62,762 nt of DNA from Nocardiopsis sp. NRRL B-16309 (GCF_001279585.1 NZ_LGEC01000005.1:1-62762); one strand, 5' to 3'. Numbered from the stretch's first letter, positions 53,233-62,196 are shown. The notes: generated by a model from the sequence alone, not told the origin. Made by a program: numbers and translations.

Positions 53233-54132
53233 ATGAGCGACAACGGACCGGTGCAGGTCAGGTGCCCCGTGCTGAACGTGCGCCGGGTGGACGCCTACTA
53301 CGCCATCACCGTCGTCGCCCCGGGCATCGCCGAGCGCTTCCGATCGGGCCAGTTCGTCTCGGTGTCGGTGGGCGGCGACCACTCCAGCACACTGCTGCGA
53401 CGGCCCTTCGCCATCCACGACGTCAAGCCCGACTACGGCGGCACCGTCGAGTTCCTGTTCTCCGTGCGCGGGACCGGGACCGCCTGGCTGGCCGAGCGAA
53501 GATCACGCGACCTGCTCGACGTGGTCGGCCCGCTGGGGCGCCCCTTCCCGCTGCCCCGCGACCCCGTCAACTGCGTGCTCGTGGGCGGCGGGTCCGGCAG
53601 CGCTCCGCTCTTCCCGCTGGCGCAGTCGCTGCGCCGGCGCGGATGCCGGGTGGACTTCGTCCTGGGCGCGGCCTCGGCCGACCGGGTGTTCAGCGCGATC
53701 ACCGCCCGCCGCGTGGCCGAGACCGCGGTCTTCACCACCGACGACGGGTCCTTCGGCACGCGCGGACGCGTCACCGACGTCCTGGGACGGGTGATCGAGG
53801 AGGCCCGCTCCGACGTGGTCTACGCGTGCGGCCCGATGCCGATGCTGCGCGCGGTCACCGCCGTGGCCGGCACGCACGGCATCCCGGTCCAGGTCTCGGT
53901 CGAGGAGACCATGGCCTGCGGCACCGGGATCTGCATGACCTGCGTGGTCCCCGTTGTGGGCGACGACGGCATCACCCGCATGGTGCGCTCCTGCGTGGAC
54001 GGCCCGGTCTTCCGGGGCGAGCAGGTGCGCTTCGACGACGTCGGCTCGATCCCCTTCGACGCCCTGGGCGCGCCCGGGTGGAAGGGATCCAGCGCCGCGC
54101 GCGCCGCCGAGTCGGCCCGCGACATCGCCTGA
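53233..54132 (+). CDS. pyrK: Dihydroorotate dehydrogenase electron-transfer subunit PyrK
   Basis: 299 aa. FAD and 2Fe-2S subunit that passes electrons from PyrD to NAD. FAD-binding LLRRPFAIHDV is near residue 58, the NAD site GGGSGSAPLFPLAQSL near residue 118, and cluster ligands are Cys229, Cys234, Cys237 and Cys254. ATG 53233 is preferred; TTG 53221, closer to GAGAGGGGT, is possible. A TAGAGT box near 53160 may give a separate promoter after the carB hairpin. pyrD follows 80 bases later. Confidence 0.92.
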   Translation: MSDNGPVQVRCPVLNVRRVDAYYAITVVAPGIAERFRSGQFVSVSVGGDHSSTLLRRPFAIHDVKPDYGGTVEFLFSVRGTGTAWLAERRSRDLLDVVGPLGRPFPLPRDPVNCVLVGGGSGSAPLFPLAQSLRRRGCRVDFVLGAASADRVFSAITARRVAETAVFTTDDGSFGTRGRVTDVLGRVIEEARSDVVYACGPMPMLRAVTAVAGTHGIPVQVSVEETMACGTGICMTCVVPVVGDDGITRMVRSCVDGPVFRGEQVRFDDVGSIPFDALGAPGWKGSSAARAAESARDIA

Positions 54133-54212
54133 GCCCCCTCTCCGTCCCACCCTCCCCGAACCGCAGAGCACCGCGGCACCGACGCGGCAACGACGAGCGA
54201 GCAAGAAGGCAC

Positions 54213-55154
54213 GTGAACGCAGACCTCAGGACGCGGCTGGGCGGCATGGACCTGCCCAACCCCGTGGTGACCGCCGCCGGGTGCGCCGGATCCGGGCGCG
54301 AGCTGGCGCAGTTCTTCGACGTCGCCCACATCGGCGCCGTCACGACCAAGTCGGTGATGCTGGAGCCGCACGCCGGCCGCCCCGCGCCGCGCATGGCCGA
54401 GACGCCGAGCGGCATGCTCAGCACCACGGGCATGCAGGGGCCGGGCGTGGACGTGTTCCTCCAGCGGGACCTGCCGTGGCTGCTGTCCCGGGGCGGCCGG
54501 GCGATCGTGTCGATCGCGGGCGGGGGCGTGAACGAGTTCGGGGAGCTGGCCCGCCGGATCTCCGACGCCGAGGGCGTCAGCGCCATCGAGGTCAACCTGT
54601 CCTGCGCCAACCACGCCGACCCGGCGGGCCGGTACTTCGCCGACGACCCGGCCCAGGCCGCGGCGGTGGTCCAGACGGTGCGCTCGCACGCCCGCTCGGA
54701 CCTCCCGGTGCTCGCGAAGCTCTCCGCCGACGTGCCCGACGTGGTGGACCTGGCGGGGGCGTGCGTGGCCGCCCGCGCCGACGGACTGACGATGATCAAC
54801 ACAGTGCGCGGCATGGCGGTGGACTCCCGCACGCTGCGCCCGGCGGTCGCCGGGGGGATGGGCGGGCTGTCAGGACCGGCACTGCGCCCGATCGCGGTGG
54901 GGTGCGTCTACCGCGTCCACGAGGCCATGCCGGACGTGCCGATCATCGGTGTCGGCGGGGTCCGCACGGGGGCGGACGTGATCGAGTTCATGGCGGCGGG
55001 GGCGAGCGCCGTCGCCGTCGGGACGGTGAACTTCTCCGACCCCTCGGCCTGCGCCCGCGTGCTCAGGGAGTTCACCGAGGCGCTCGACGCGCGGGGCATC
55101 GCGCGCGCCCGGGACCTGGTGGGCGCCGCCCACCGGCCCGGGACCGGGGTCTGA
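54213..55154 (+). CDS. pyrD: Dihydroorotate dehydrogenase, class 1B catalytic subunit
   Basis: 313 aa cytoplasmic FMN barrel. NPVVTAAGCAGSGRELAQFF opens it. The catalytic base is Cys131 in EVNLSCANHA (class 2 enzymes use Ser), and the FMN-phosphate region is GVGGVRTGADVIEFMAAGAS. There is no membrane-binding N-terminal extension. Together with PyrK it is a class 1B, NAD-linked enzyme. GTG 54213 follows AAGAAGG. Confidence 0.93.
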   Translation: MNADLRTRLGGMDLPNPVVTAAGCAGSGRELAQFFDVAHIGAVTTKSVMLEPHAGRPAPRMAETPSGMLSTTGMQGPGVDVFLQRDLPWLLSRGGRAIVSIAGGGVNEFGELARRISDAEGVSAIEVNLSCANHADPAGRYFADDPAQAAAVVQTVRSHARSDLPVLAKLSADVPDVVDLAGACVAARADGLTMINTVRGMAVDSRTLRPAVAGGMGGLSGPALRPIAVGCVYRVHEAMPDVPIIGVGGVRTGADVIEFMAAGASAVAVGTVNFSDPSACARVLREFTEALDARGIARARDLVGAAHRPGTGV

Positions 55155-55457
55155 GGGGCCGCGACGGGGGGCGGTAGGCCTCTGACCGGCCTGAACGGCT
55201 CTGAGAGGGTCCTGTGCGACCACTCGGGGACATCCGGGACAACCTGGTCGGCGCGGCGAGGAACGCGTCCCTGCGGCCGTTTGGGCGGCTGTTACGGGGA
55301 AGTGATCCTCCCTGGGCGCATGAAGTGACTCATCCGGGGAACCGCACACCATGGTGGTGTGCACATGACAGCGAACGTGCATCCTCGAGTACGGCTGTAA
55401 GAACGTCGGGGATGCCGACGCCGGCACCGAGCCGGTGGCACACGAATGGAGAACCGC
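55155..55457 (+). other. Gap between pyrD and pyrF with a palindrome
   Basis: 303 bases without a supportable gene. GCACACCA-TGG-TGGTGTGC (55344-55362) is a perfect 8-bp inverted repeat about 100 bases before pyrF. It may be an operator or an mRNA hairpin. No clear promoter hexamers were found. Confidence 0.45.
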
Positions 55458-56171
55458 ATGACCGCGCCTTCCGCGCCAGCTCCGATCGCCGTGGCGATCG
55501 ACGCGAACGACATCGAGACCGCCGCTACCTGGGCGTCCGCGGTCGCGCCGCACGTGAGCACGGTGAAGGTGGGCCTGGAGCTGTACCTGCGCTACGGGCC
55601 CGAGGTGATCAGCGCCATGCGCGGCGCCAACCGGGTCAAGGTCTTCCTGGACCTGAAGCTGCACGACATCCCCGCCACCGTCGCGGGCGCGGCGCGCAGT
55701 GTCGCCGGCCTGCGGCCCTCCATCCTCACCGTGCACGCGGGCGGGGGAGCGGACATGGTCCGGGCCGCGGTGGAGGCCGCGCCGGACACCAGGATCGCCG
55801 CGGTGACGGTGCTCACCTCGATGGGGGAGAAGGACCTGCAGGAGATCGGGCTGCTCGGACCGGCCCGCGACGCGGTGCGCCGGCTGTCGGTGCTGGCCGT
55901 GGGAGCGGGGGCGCGCGCCCTCGTGTGCTCGCCGCAGGAGGTCGCCCTGGTGCGCGAGGAGGTGGGGCCCGACATCACCCTGATCACCCCGGGCGTTCGC
56001 CCGGCGGGGGCGGACCTGGGCGACCAGTCGCGCGTGGCCACGCCCGAGGAGGCCATCGCCGCGGGGGCGGACCTGCTGGTGGTCGGCCGGCCGATCACCC
56101 GGGCGCCGGACCCGGGCGCGGCGGCCGCCTCGATCGCGGCGGCCGTCCGGCGCGCCGGTGTGCGGGTGTAG
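55458..56171 (+). CDS. pyrF: Orotidine 5'-phosphate decarboxylase PyrF
   Basis: 237 aa group 1 barrel making UMP. IAVAIDAND near residue 10, the catalytic KVFLDLKLHDIPATV near residue 60, TVHAGGG and the phosphate loop ITPGVRPAG, then VGRPITRAPDP at the C-terminus. ATG 55458 follows GGAG at 6 bases; an ATG four codons earlier has no ribosome binding site. Last pyrimidine gene here. Confidence 0.94.
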   Translation: MTAPSAPAPIAVAIDANDIETAATWASAVAPHVSTVKVGLELYLRYGPEVISAMRGANRVKVFLDLKLHDIPATVAGAARSVAGLRPSILTVHAGGGADMVRAAVEAAPDTRIAAVTVLTSMGEKDLQEIGLLGPARDAVRRLSVLAVGAGARALVCSPQEVALVREEVGPDITLITPGVRPAGADLGDQSRVATPEEAIAAGADLLVVGRPITRAPDPGAAAASIAAAVRRAGVRV

Positions 56172-56263
56172 AGGAGTGAACGCAGCGGGCTCATCACGCG
56201 CAGTTATGTCTTACGGACGGTCACGAAATAGGTGTGTCCGAAACCCGGTTTCGGCGCCCCAGA

Positions 56264-56277
56264 GTGACCCGGGTCAC
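56264..56277. promoter_or_regulatory. CRP-like palindrome upstream of mihF
   Basis: GTGACCCGGGTCAC is a perfect 14-base palindrome of the form GTGA-N6-TCAC, in the 326-base gap between pyrF and mihF. The same gap is A+T-richer near 56320-56420, probably the mihF promoter, though no clear hexamer pair was found. Confidence 0.5.
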
Positions 56278-56497
56278 CCCTCTGTGACCTGCGCTGGTGG
56301 CGTGCGTCCTGGGGCCTTTAATCGGGACTAAGGTCCTCATTTTCGTCTCAGGCCGCAATTGAGTCATTACTCTGCGTAGTTCCTTCGATGAAATAGCCGC
56401 TGAAAGGGCACTTTACGTTGCCTAACAGGGGTCAGACCTACTAACTTGCGCAGGCGTCCGCCCTCTACAAACGAGTAGAAATCCGAGGTGACCCGGC

Positions 56498-56821
56498 GTG
56501 GCCCTTCCTCCCCTCACACCCGAGCAGCGCACCGCGGCTCTTGCCAAGGCCGCCAAGGCCAGAAAAGAGCGAGCCGAGGTCAAGAACAAGCTCAAGAACG
56601 GCGGGATCTCGCTGTCCGAGGTGCTTTCCAACGGCCTCAAGGACGACGTCATCGGGAAGATGAAGGTTTCGGCTCTGCTCGAATCCCTTCCCGGTGTCGG
56701 CAAGGTCCGTGCCAAGCAGATCATGGAGCGGCTCAACATCGCTGAGTCGCGCCGTGTACGGGGTCTGGGTACCAACCAGCGTGCCGCCCTTGAGGACGAG
56801 TTCGGCGACCTCACCAAGTAG
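56498..56821 (+). CDS. mihF: Actinobacterial integration host factor MihF
   Basis: 107 aa nucleoid-associated protein, unrelated to E. coli IHF. MALPPLTPEQRTAALAKAA starts the long N-terminal helix. The H2TH-type DNA-binding region is LESLPGVGKVRAKQIMERL. It bends and binds DNA without strong sequence preference, and is essential in mycobacteria and needed for Streptomyces development. GTG 56498 follows GAGGTGAC. The mihF-gmk-rpoZ-coaBC-metK order is the standard actinobacterial one. Confidence 0.96.
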   Translation: MALPPLTPEQRTAALAKAAKARKERAEVKNKLKNGGISLSEVLSNGLKDDVIGKMKVSALLESLPGVGKVRAKQIMERLNIAESRRVRGLGTNQRAALEDEFGDLTK

Positions 56822-57142
56822 CACCAGCAGGACCGAGTAGGACCCGGACAAAAGCAGTGCTCCGGACTCGCCGCGTCCCCCACAGTCGCGGCGGAGCCCC
56901 CGCCGCGCAGGCGGCCGGGCCCGGATGAGTGTCATCCCCGCGCCGCGGTCGGCGGGCGGTCGGCCCCAGGTCGAGCCGTCCGCCGCACCGCGGCGCGGTG
57001 GTATAACTGGGACTTCCCGCGAGTGTTCGCGGACGATGCCGCACACCAGTCGCCCGCCGCGCCCCGGCACGGGAGGTACGCGGTTCCCGGTCAGCCCGCG
57101 GAACCCGCGCGCGGCGGCCCCGAAGGGAAGCCAGAAACACAC
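56822..57142 (+). other. Gap between mihF and gmk
   Basis: 321 bases with no supportable gene. TATAAC at 57002-57007 is a possible -10 for gmk; I see no good -35, terminator or repeat. Confidence 0.4.
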
Positions 57143-57730
57143 ATGCCTGAGCTCGGATCCCAGTCCCGTCCGGCCGAGAAGCGGCTGACCGTCCTGTCCG
57201 GTCCGTCGGGTGTGGGCAAGAGCACGGTCGTCGACGGCATCCGCCGCGAGCACCCCGAGGTGTGGCTGTCGGTGTCGGTGACCACGCGTCGGCCCCGCCC
57301 CGGTGAGAGGGACGGCGTCCAGTACCACTTCGTCTCCGACGAGGAGTTCGACCGGCTCGTCGCCGAGAACGAACTGCTGGAGTGGGCCCAGTTCGCGGGC
57401 AACCGCTACGGCACCCCGCGCGGTCCCGTCGAGGAGCGGCTCGCGGCCGGCACTCCGGTGCTGCTGGAGATCGAACTCCAGGGCGCCCGCCAGGTGCGCG
57501 AGTCCATGCCCGACGCCCTGCACGTCTTCCTCGCTCCGCCCTCGTGGGAGGAGCTGGTCCGCCGCCTCACCGGCCGCGGCACCGAGAGCGACGAGGTCAT
57601 CCAGCGCCGCCTGGACGTCGCCAAGGTCGAACTCGCCGCCGAGAAGGAGTTCGACACCACGCTCGTCAACACGTCCGTACGGGACGTGTGCGCCGACCTG
57701 CTAGCGTTGATCACCGCGCCCAAGGTGTGA
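57143..57730 (+). CDS. gmk: Guanylate kinase
   Basis: 195 aa. It phosphorylates GMP to GDP. The P-loop is VLSGPSGVGKSTVVDGI near residue 18, the GMP-binding VSVTTRRPRPGERDGVQYHF near residue 46, and the lid and core follow (LEIELQGARQVRE). ATG 57143 gives a 14-residue extension before the P-loop strand, normal for actinobacteria. It precedes rpoZ in the same direction, as in most bacteria. Confidence 0.96.
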   Translation: MPELGSQSRPAEKRLTVLSGPSGVGKSTVVDGIRREHPEVWLSVSVTTRRPRPGERDGVQYHFVSDEEFDRLVAENELLEWAQFAGNRYGTPRGPVEERLAAGTPVLLEIELQGARQVRESMPDALHVFLAPPSWEELVRRLTGRGTESDEVIQRRLDVAKVELAAEKEFDTTLVNTSVRDVCADLLALITAPKV

Positions 57731-57830
57731 TAGCGGGCGGGCCGAGCCCGCACCGCCGCACCCGGGTGCGTTCCGACCGAACACGTCACGGCTTTCGACG
57801 AGCCGGACACCGTCCCTGGGGGTATTCAAA

Positions 57831-58097
57831 GTGGCTGGTACCGAGCCCGTCGCCGAAGGCATCACCAACCCGCCCATCGACGACCTGCTGCAGCTGGTGG
57901 ACAGCAAGTACAGCCTGGTCACGATGGCCTCCAAGCGGGCCCGCCAGATCAACGCCTACTACGCCCAGCTGGGCGAGGGCCTGCTGGAGTACGTCGGCCC
58001 GCTCGTGGAGACACACGTGCAGGAGAAGTCGCTCTCCATCGCCCTGCGCGAGGTCAAGTCCGGCCTGCTGACCGCGGAGCCGTACGAGGGCGCCTGA
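57831..58097 (+). CDS. rpoZ: RNA polymerase omega subunit
   Basis: 88 aa. It helps fold and hold the beta' subunit. GITNPPIDDLLQLVDSKYSL and the helix ASKRARQINAYYAQL are the omega signature. GTG 57831 has a weak ribosome binding site (GGGGG). The gene is followed 23 bases later by the first hairpin of repeat copy E, which may serve as its 3' end. Confidence 0.95.
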   Translation: MAGTEPVAEGITNPPIDDLLQLVDSKYSLVTMASKRARQINAYYAQLGEGLLEYVGPLVETHVQEKSLSIALREVKSGLLTAEPYEGA

Positions 58098-58120
58098 GAG
58101 ACGCGTCCTTCGCGCCTTCC

Positions 58121-58475
58121 GGTGCATTCCCTCGTTCCTCGGGAATGCACCTCCAGGCCCTCCAGGACGCGTCGGCGCCCTCGTCTGTGCTTTCTTTGGG
58201 CCGCCGCTCGTTCCTCGCTTTGGCCCGACCAACCCCCCTGCGGTCCCGTAGGGCTGGCGTGCACCTTCAATCGCTCGGGGCGGGTGTTGGCGCGCGCCCC
58301 TTCGACCGCTCGGGGGCGGGTGTTGGCGCGCCCCTCGCGAACCCCGCTGTGGTTTCGCGGGCTGAACGGCCACCTCCAACCCCCTGGGGTCCCGGAACGC
58401 TGAACTGCCTACCTCTGACCCCCTGGGATCCTGTGGGTTGAACGGCCCACGTTCAACCCGTGGGGGCTGGGGCGC
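58121..58475 (+). repeat. Dispersed hairpin repeat, copy E with tandem units
   Basis: Hairpin 1 is GGTGCATTCCC-TCGTTCCTC-GGGAATGCACC (58121-58151), a perfect 11-bp stem with a sequence different from every other copy but the same loop. Hairpin 2 has the usual GGGCC/GGCCC stem and loop at 58208-58216. Then follow GCTCGGGGCGGGTGTTGGCG twice, and three to four units of about 40 bp starting ACCCCCTGGGGTCCCGG-like sequence. It occupies the gap between rpoZ and coaBC. Confidence 0.85.
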
Positions 58476-58538
58476 GTGGTCGAACGAGTGCGGGCTGGGG
58501 GAGTGCTGTGGGAACGGGGCCTGGTAGAACTCCTAGGT

Positions 58539-59759
58539 GTGAGTGACACACGAACCGTTCCCCAGGTGGTCCTCGGCGTTGGCGGCGGGATCGCGGCCTA
58601 CAAGGTCTGCGAACTGCTCAGGCGGCTGACCGAGTCCGGCCACCAGGTCAGGGTGGTGCCGACCGCCGACGCGCTGCGCTTCGTCGGGGAGCCCACCTGG
58701 GCCGCCCTGTCCGGCCGGCCGGTCTCCACCGGCGTGTGGGACGAGGTCCACGAGGTCCCGCACGTGCGCATCGGCCAGTCGGCCGACCTCGTGTTCGTGG
58801 CCCCGGCCACGGCCAACATCCTGGCCAAGGCCGCTGCGGGCCTCGCCGACGACCTGCTGACCAACACCCTCCTGACCGCGCGGTGTCCCGTCGTCTTCGC
58901 GCCCGCCATGCACACCGAGATGTGGGAGCACCCGGCGACCCGGGCGAACGTGGCGACGCTGCGCTCGCGCGGCGCGATCGTCCTGGAACCCGCCGAGGGG
59001 CGCCTGACCGGCGCCGACACCGGACGGGGCCGCCTGCCCGAGCCCTCCGAGCTCTTCGAGGCGGCGCGCCGGGTCCTGCGGCGGGGCGCGGCCGCTCCCG
59101 ACCTGGCCGGACGGCGCGTGGTGATCTCCGCCGGAGGTACCCGCGAGGCCATCGACCCGGTGCGTTACATCGGCAACCACTCCTCGGGCAAACAGGGCTA
59201 CGCCCTGGCCCGGACCGCCGCCGCCCGCGGAGCCGACGTGACCCTCGTCTCCGCCAACGTGTCCCTGCCCGACCCCGCCGGGGTCCGCGTCGTACCGGTG
59301 GAGTCCGCCCGGGACCTGGCCGGGGCGATGGAGGCCGAGCGCGTGGGCGCCGACGCGGTGGTCATGACCTCGGCCGTGGCCGACTTCCGCCCCGCCAGCA
59401 GCGCCGCGTCCAAGATCAAGAAGTCGGGAGCCGAGCCCGCGCCCGTCGAACTGGTCGAGAACCCCGACGTCCTGGCCGGCCTGGTCGCCTCCCGCGAGAA
59501 GGAGGGCCTGGACCAGACCATCGTCGGCTTCGCGGCCGAGACCGACGACGTCATCGCCAACGGGCGGGCCAAACTGGCGCGGAAGGGCTGTGACCTGCTC
59601 GTGGTGAACCAGGTCGGCGGAGGTCGCGCCTTCGGCACCGAGGACAACCAGGCGGTCGTGCTGGGCGCGGACGGAACCGCGGTGGAGATCCCGTTCGGGC
59701 CCAAGGAGGACCTCGCCGACCAGGTGTGGGACCTGGTCGTGCCGCGCCTGTCCTCCTGA
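58539..59759 (+). CDS. coaBC: Bifunctional CoaBC (coenzyme A biosynthesis)
   Basis: 406 aa. Two enzymes in one chain: the N-terminal CoaC flavin decarboxylase (VVLGVGGGIAAYKVCELL; FAPAMHTEMW near residue 125) and the C-terminal CoaB ligase (ISAGGTREAIDPVRYIGNHS near residue 195; KIKKSG). Together they turn phosphopantothenate, cysteine and CTP into phosphopantetheine. GTG 58539 was chosen because the CoaC fold starts there. TAGAAC 8 bases upstream suggests a near-leaderless start independent of rpoZ, from which repeat E separates it. Confidence 0.95.
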   Translation: MSDTRTVPQVVLGVGGGIAAYKVCELLRRLTESGHQVRVVPTADALRFVGEPTWAALSGRPVSTGVWDEVHEVPHVRIGQSADLVFVAPATANILAKAAAGLADDLLTNTLLTARCPVVFAPAMHTEMWEHPATRANVATLRSRGAIVLEPAEGRLTGADTGRGRLPEPSELFEAARRVLRRGAAAPDLAGRRVVISAGGTREAIDPVRYIGNHSSGKQGYALARTAAARGADVTLVSANVSLPDPAGVRVVPVESARDLAGAMEAERVGADAVVMTSAVADFRPASSAASKIKKSGAEPAPVELVENPDVLAGLVASREKEGLDQTIVGFAAETDDVIANGRAKLARKGCDLLVVNQVGGGRAFGTEDNQAVVLGADGTAVEIPFGPKEDLADQVWDLVVPRLSS

Positions 59760-59868
59760 GCGCCGGACCCCGCGCGGGGAGAACCGCGCGGCCGGGGACT
59801 GGATTCCTACCGCCGAGTACGCCAGACTTCCTTCGGAAGCCCGTGACGACCACCGGCCGACCACGGGA

Positions 59869-59896
59869 TTACCGTCCCCACCGGTCCCGTTAGAGT
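59869..59896 (+). promoter_or_regulatory. Candidate metK promoter
   Basis: TTACCG, 16 bases, TAGAGT, about 110 bases before the metK start. The leader to GTG 60007 contains no SAM riboswitch that I can recognise. Confidence 0.4.
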
Positions 59897-60006
59897 GGAC
59901 TGAAAACCAACCGTGTCAGTCGGCATTGAGCGCCCCGGCCGGGAGCCTGGGCGGGCGTGCCGCACCGACCATGTCAGCCAGCAGCCGCTGCAAGGAGTCA
60001 CGCAAC

Positions 60007-61200
60007 GTGTCCCGCCGCCTTTTCACCTCCGAGTCGGTCACCGAGGGCCATCCCGACAAGATGGCCGACCAGATCAGTGACGCGATCCTCGACGCGATGC
60101 TCACCACCGACCCCCGGAGCCGGGTCGCGGTCGAGACACTGATCACCACCGGTCAGGTCCACATCGCGGGCGAGGTCACCACCCAGACCTACGTTGACAT
60201 CCCCGCGATCGTTCGCGAGAAGATCCTCGAGATCGGCTACGACTCCTCCGCCAAGGGGTTCGACGGTGACTCCTGCGGGGTCAACGTCTCCATCGACGCC
60301 CAGTCCCCGGACATCGCCCAGGGCGTGGACACCGCGTACGAGGCGCGGGTCGAGCACGAGGACGACACCCTCAACCGCCAGGGCGCGGGCGACCAGGGCC
60401 TGATGTTCGGGTACGCCAACCGCGAGACCCCCGAACTCATGCCGCTGCCGATCAAGCTGGCGCACTCGCTCTCCGAGCGCCTGGCCGAGGTCCGCCGCAA
60501 CGGCACCGTTCCGTACCTGCGTCCGGACGGCAAGACCCAGGTGACGGTGGAGTACGAGGGCCAGACCCCCGTGCGCCTGGACACCGTCGTGGTCTCCAGC
60601 CAGCACTCCGCCGACATCAACCTCGACGAGATGCTCGCCCCCGACGTGCGCGAGCACGTCATCGAGCCGGTCGTGGCCGCGTTCGGCCTGGAGGCCGACG
60701 ACTACCGGCTGCTGGTCAACCCCACCGGCCGCTTCGAGATCGGTGGTCCGATGGGCGACGCCGGCCTGACGGGGCGCAAGATCATCGTCGACACCTACGG
60801 CGGCTACGCCCGCCACGGTGGCGGTGCCTTCTCGGGCAAGGACCCGTCGAAGGTGGACCGCTCGGCCGCCTACGCCACGCGCTGGGTCGCCAAGAACATC
60901 GTGGCCGCGGAGCTCGCCGAGCGTGCCGAGGTCCAGGTCGCCTACGCCATCGGCAAGGCGCACCCGGTCGGTGTGTTCATCGAGACCTTCGGTACCGAGA
61001 AGGTGGCTCCCGAGCTGATCGAGAAGGCCGTCAAGGAGGTCTTCGACCTCCGTCCGGCCGCGATCGTGCGCGACCTCGACCTGCTGCGCCCGATCTACTC
61101 CAAGACGGCCGCCTACGGCCACTTCGGCCGTGAGCTGCCGGAGTTCACCTGGGAGCGGACCGACCGCGCGGCCTCGCTGCGGTCGTTCGTGGGCGCCTGA
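60007..61200 (+). CDS. metK: S-adenosylmethionine synthase
   Basis: 397 aa tetrameric enzyme joining ATP and methionine. FTSESVTEGHPDKMADQISD at the start, GAGDQGLMFGYA near residue 125, GGPMGDAGLTGRKIIVDTYG near residue 245 and GGGAFSGKDPSKVDRSAAY near residue 275 are the full set of signatures. GTG 60007 lies 10 bases after AAGGAG. Strong terminator follows. Confidence 0.97.
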   Translation: MSRRLFTSESVTEGHPDKMADQISDAILDAMLTTDPRSRVAVETLITTGQVHIAGEVTTQTYVDIPAIVREKILEIGYDSSAKGFDGDSCGVNVSIDAQSPDIAQGVDTAYEARVEHEDDTLNRQGAGDQGLMFGYANRETPELMPLPIKLAHSLSERLAEVRRNGTVPYLRPDGKTQVTVEYEGQTPVRLDTVVVSSQHSADINLDEMLAPDVREHVIEPVVAAFGLEADDYRLLVNPTGRFEIGGPMGDAGLTGRKIIVDTYGGYARHGGGAFSGKDPSKVDRSAAYATRWVAKNIVAAELAERAEVQVAYAIGKAHPVGVFIETFGTEKVAPELIEKAVKEVFDLRPAAIVRDLDLLRPIYSKTAAYGHFGRELPEFTWERTDRAASLRSFVGA

Positions 61201-61234
61201 GCCCACCTCCTCCGTCCCAGTGACGGAATCCCGC

Positions 61235-61271
61235 CCGGGGGCGGGCGGCCCTGGCGGCCGCCCGCCCCCGG
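61235..61271 (+). terminator. metK terminator
   Basis: Perfect 16-bp stem CCGGGGGCGGGCGGCC / GGCCGCCCGCCCCCGG with a 5-base loop, 35 bases past the metK stop. Confidence 0.8.
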
Positions 61272-61351
61272 CGTGTGTGCGACCCCCGTATGACTACGAC
61301 GTGTTAGGACATATACACGTAGGGTCATTTCGCCATGCGGAGGAGTGCGCC

Positions 61352-62107
61352 GTGGGAGTCTCAGCGGTGATGTCGGCGATGGGACTGGCGGCGATGATCG
61401 CCCTTCCCGCCGCCCAGCCAGTGGCCGAGGTGGAGGATCCCCGGGGCGCCGGGCTCGTGCCCGGCGCGGGGGACCTGCACGTGACGGTCGAGGACGACGT
61501 GGAGGACCGGCTGAGCCCCGGAGACCGCGTGCACTACACGATCCGAGTGCGCAACTCCGGCTACGAGGCGCTGCCCGGTACCCAGATCGTGCAACTCCTG
61601 CCGCCGGGGATGCGCCACGTGTCCGACTCGGGGGAGGGGTCGGTCGACGCGGAGGCGTCCCGGGTGGTCTGGGACCGGCCGCTGGAACCCGGCGCGCGGG
61701 CGAGTCTGACGGTCACCACCGAGGTCCGCTCGCGCCCCGAGGGCGCTTCCCGGACCGCCACCACGGTGTGCCTGCGACCCGAGGAGGGAGCGGCCCTGGT
61801 GGCGTGCACGGCTTCCGTCCACCGGGTCCACGGCGTGGTGCCGACGGTGTGGGTGGTCGCCGGGCTGGCCGCGGTCGCGGTCGTCGGGGCGGCGGTCGGC
61901 GGGCTGGTGCGCTACCGGGGCTCACGGAGCCCGGATCCTCGGACCGATCCGGGTCCGACGCGGGTGCCCGAGCCGGAGCCGGAAACGACGCCGGATCCGG
62001 GGGCGGAGGCGCCGGAGGTGCCGGAGGGCGACGGGGTCGGAACGGACTCCAACGTGCGCCCGTTCCCGGGCGCGGCGCCCGTCTACCACCTTGATGCGCA
62101 CAGGTAG
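61352..62107 (+). CDS. Membrane-anchored DUF11-type surface protein
   Basis: 251 aa. A short signal peptide (MSAMGLAAMIALPAAQPVAE) is followed by one Ig-like DUF11 repeat (VHYTIRVRNSGYEALPGTQI, then LPPGMRHVSDSGEG), one membrane helix (VWVVAGLAAVAVVGAAVGGL) and a Pro/Glu-rich cytoplasmic tail of about 65 residues. Such domains occur in surface and cell-envelope proteins; no ligand or partner can be named. GTG 61352 follows GGAGG at 9 bases. Confidence 0.75.
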   Translation: MGVSAVMSAMGLAAMIALPAAQPVAEVEDPRGAGLVPGAGDLHVTVEDDVEDRLSPGDRVHYTIRVRNSGYEALPGTQIVQLLPPGMRHVSDSGEGSVDAEASRVVWDRPLEPGARASLTVTTEVRSRPEGASRTATTVCLRPEEGAALVACTASVHRVHGVVPTVWVVAGLAAVAVVGAAVGGLVRYRGSRSPDPRTDPGPTRVPEPEPETTPDPGAEAPEVPEGDGVGTDSNVRPFPGAAPVYHLDAHR

Positions 62108-62196
62108 TCACCTCTGTCCGCTTTTCTTGGGAAGTTGTCAGACTCGCCCGGCACCGGCGGACTATCAGCTACCGAAATGTCACTATGAGTACACGC

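Noticed and set aside
58121..58475. CRISPR-like array in the repeats
   Set aside because: Units are degenerate and adjoin without unique spacers, and no cas gene is present.
59897..60006. SAM riboswitch upstream of metK
   Set aside because: The short leader shows none of the SAM-I, SAM-II or SAM-IV conserved blocks I could recognise.
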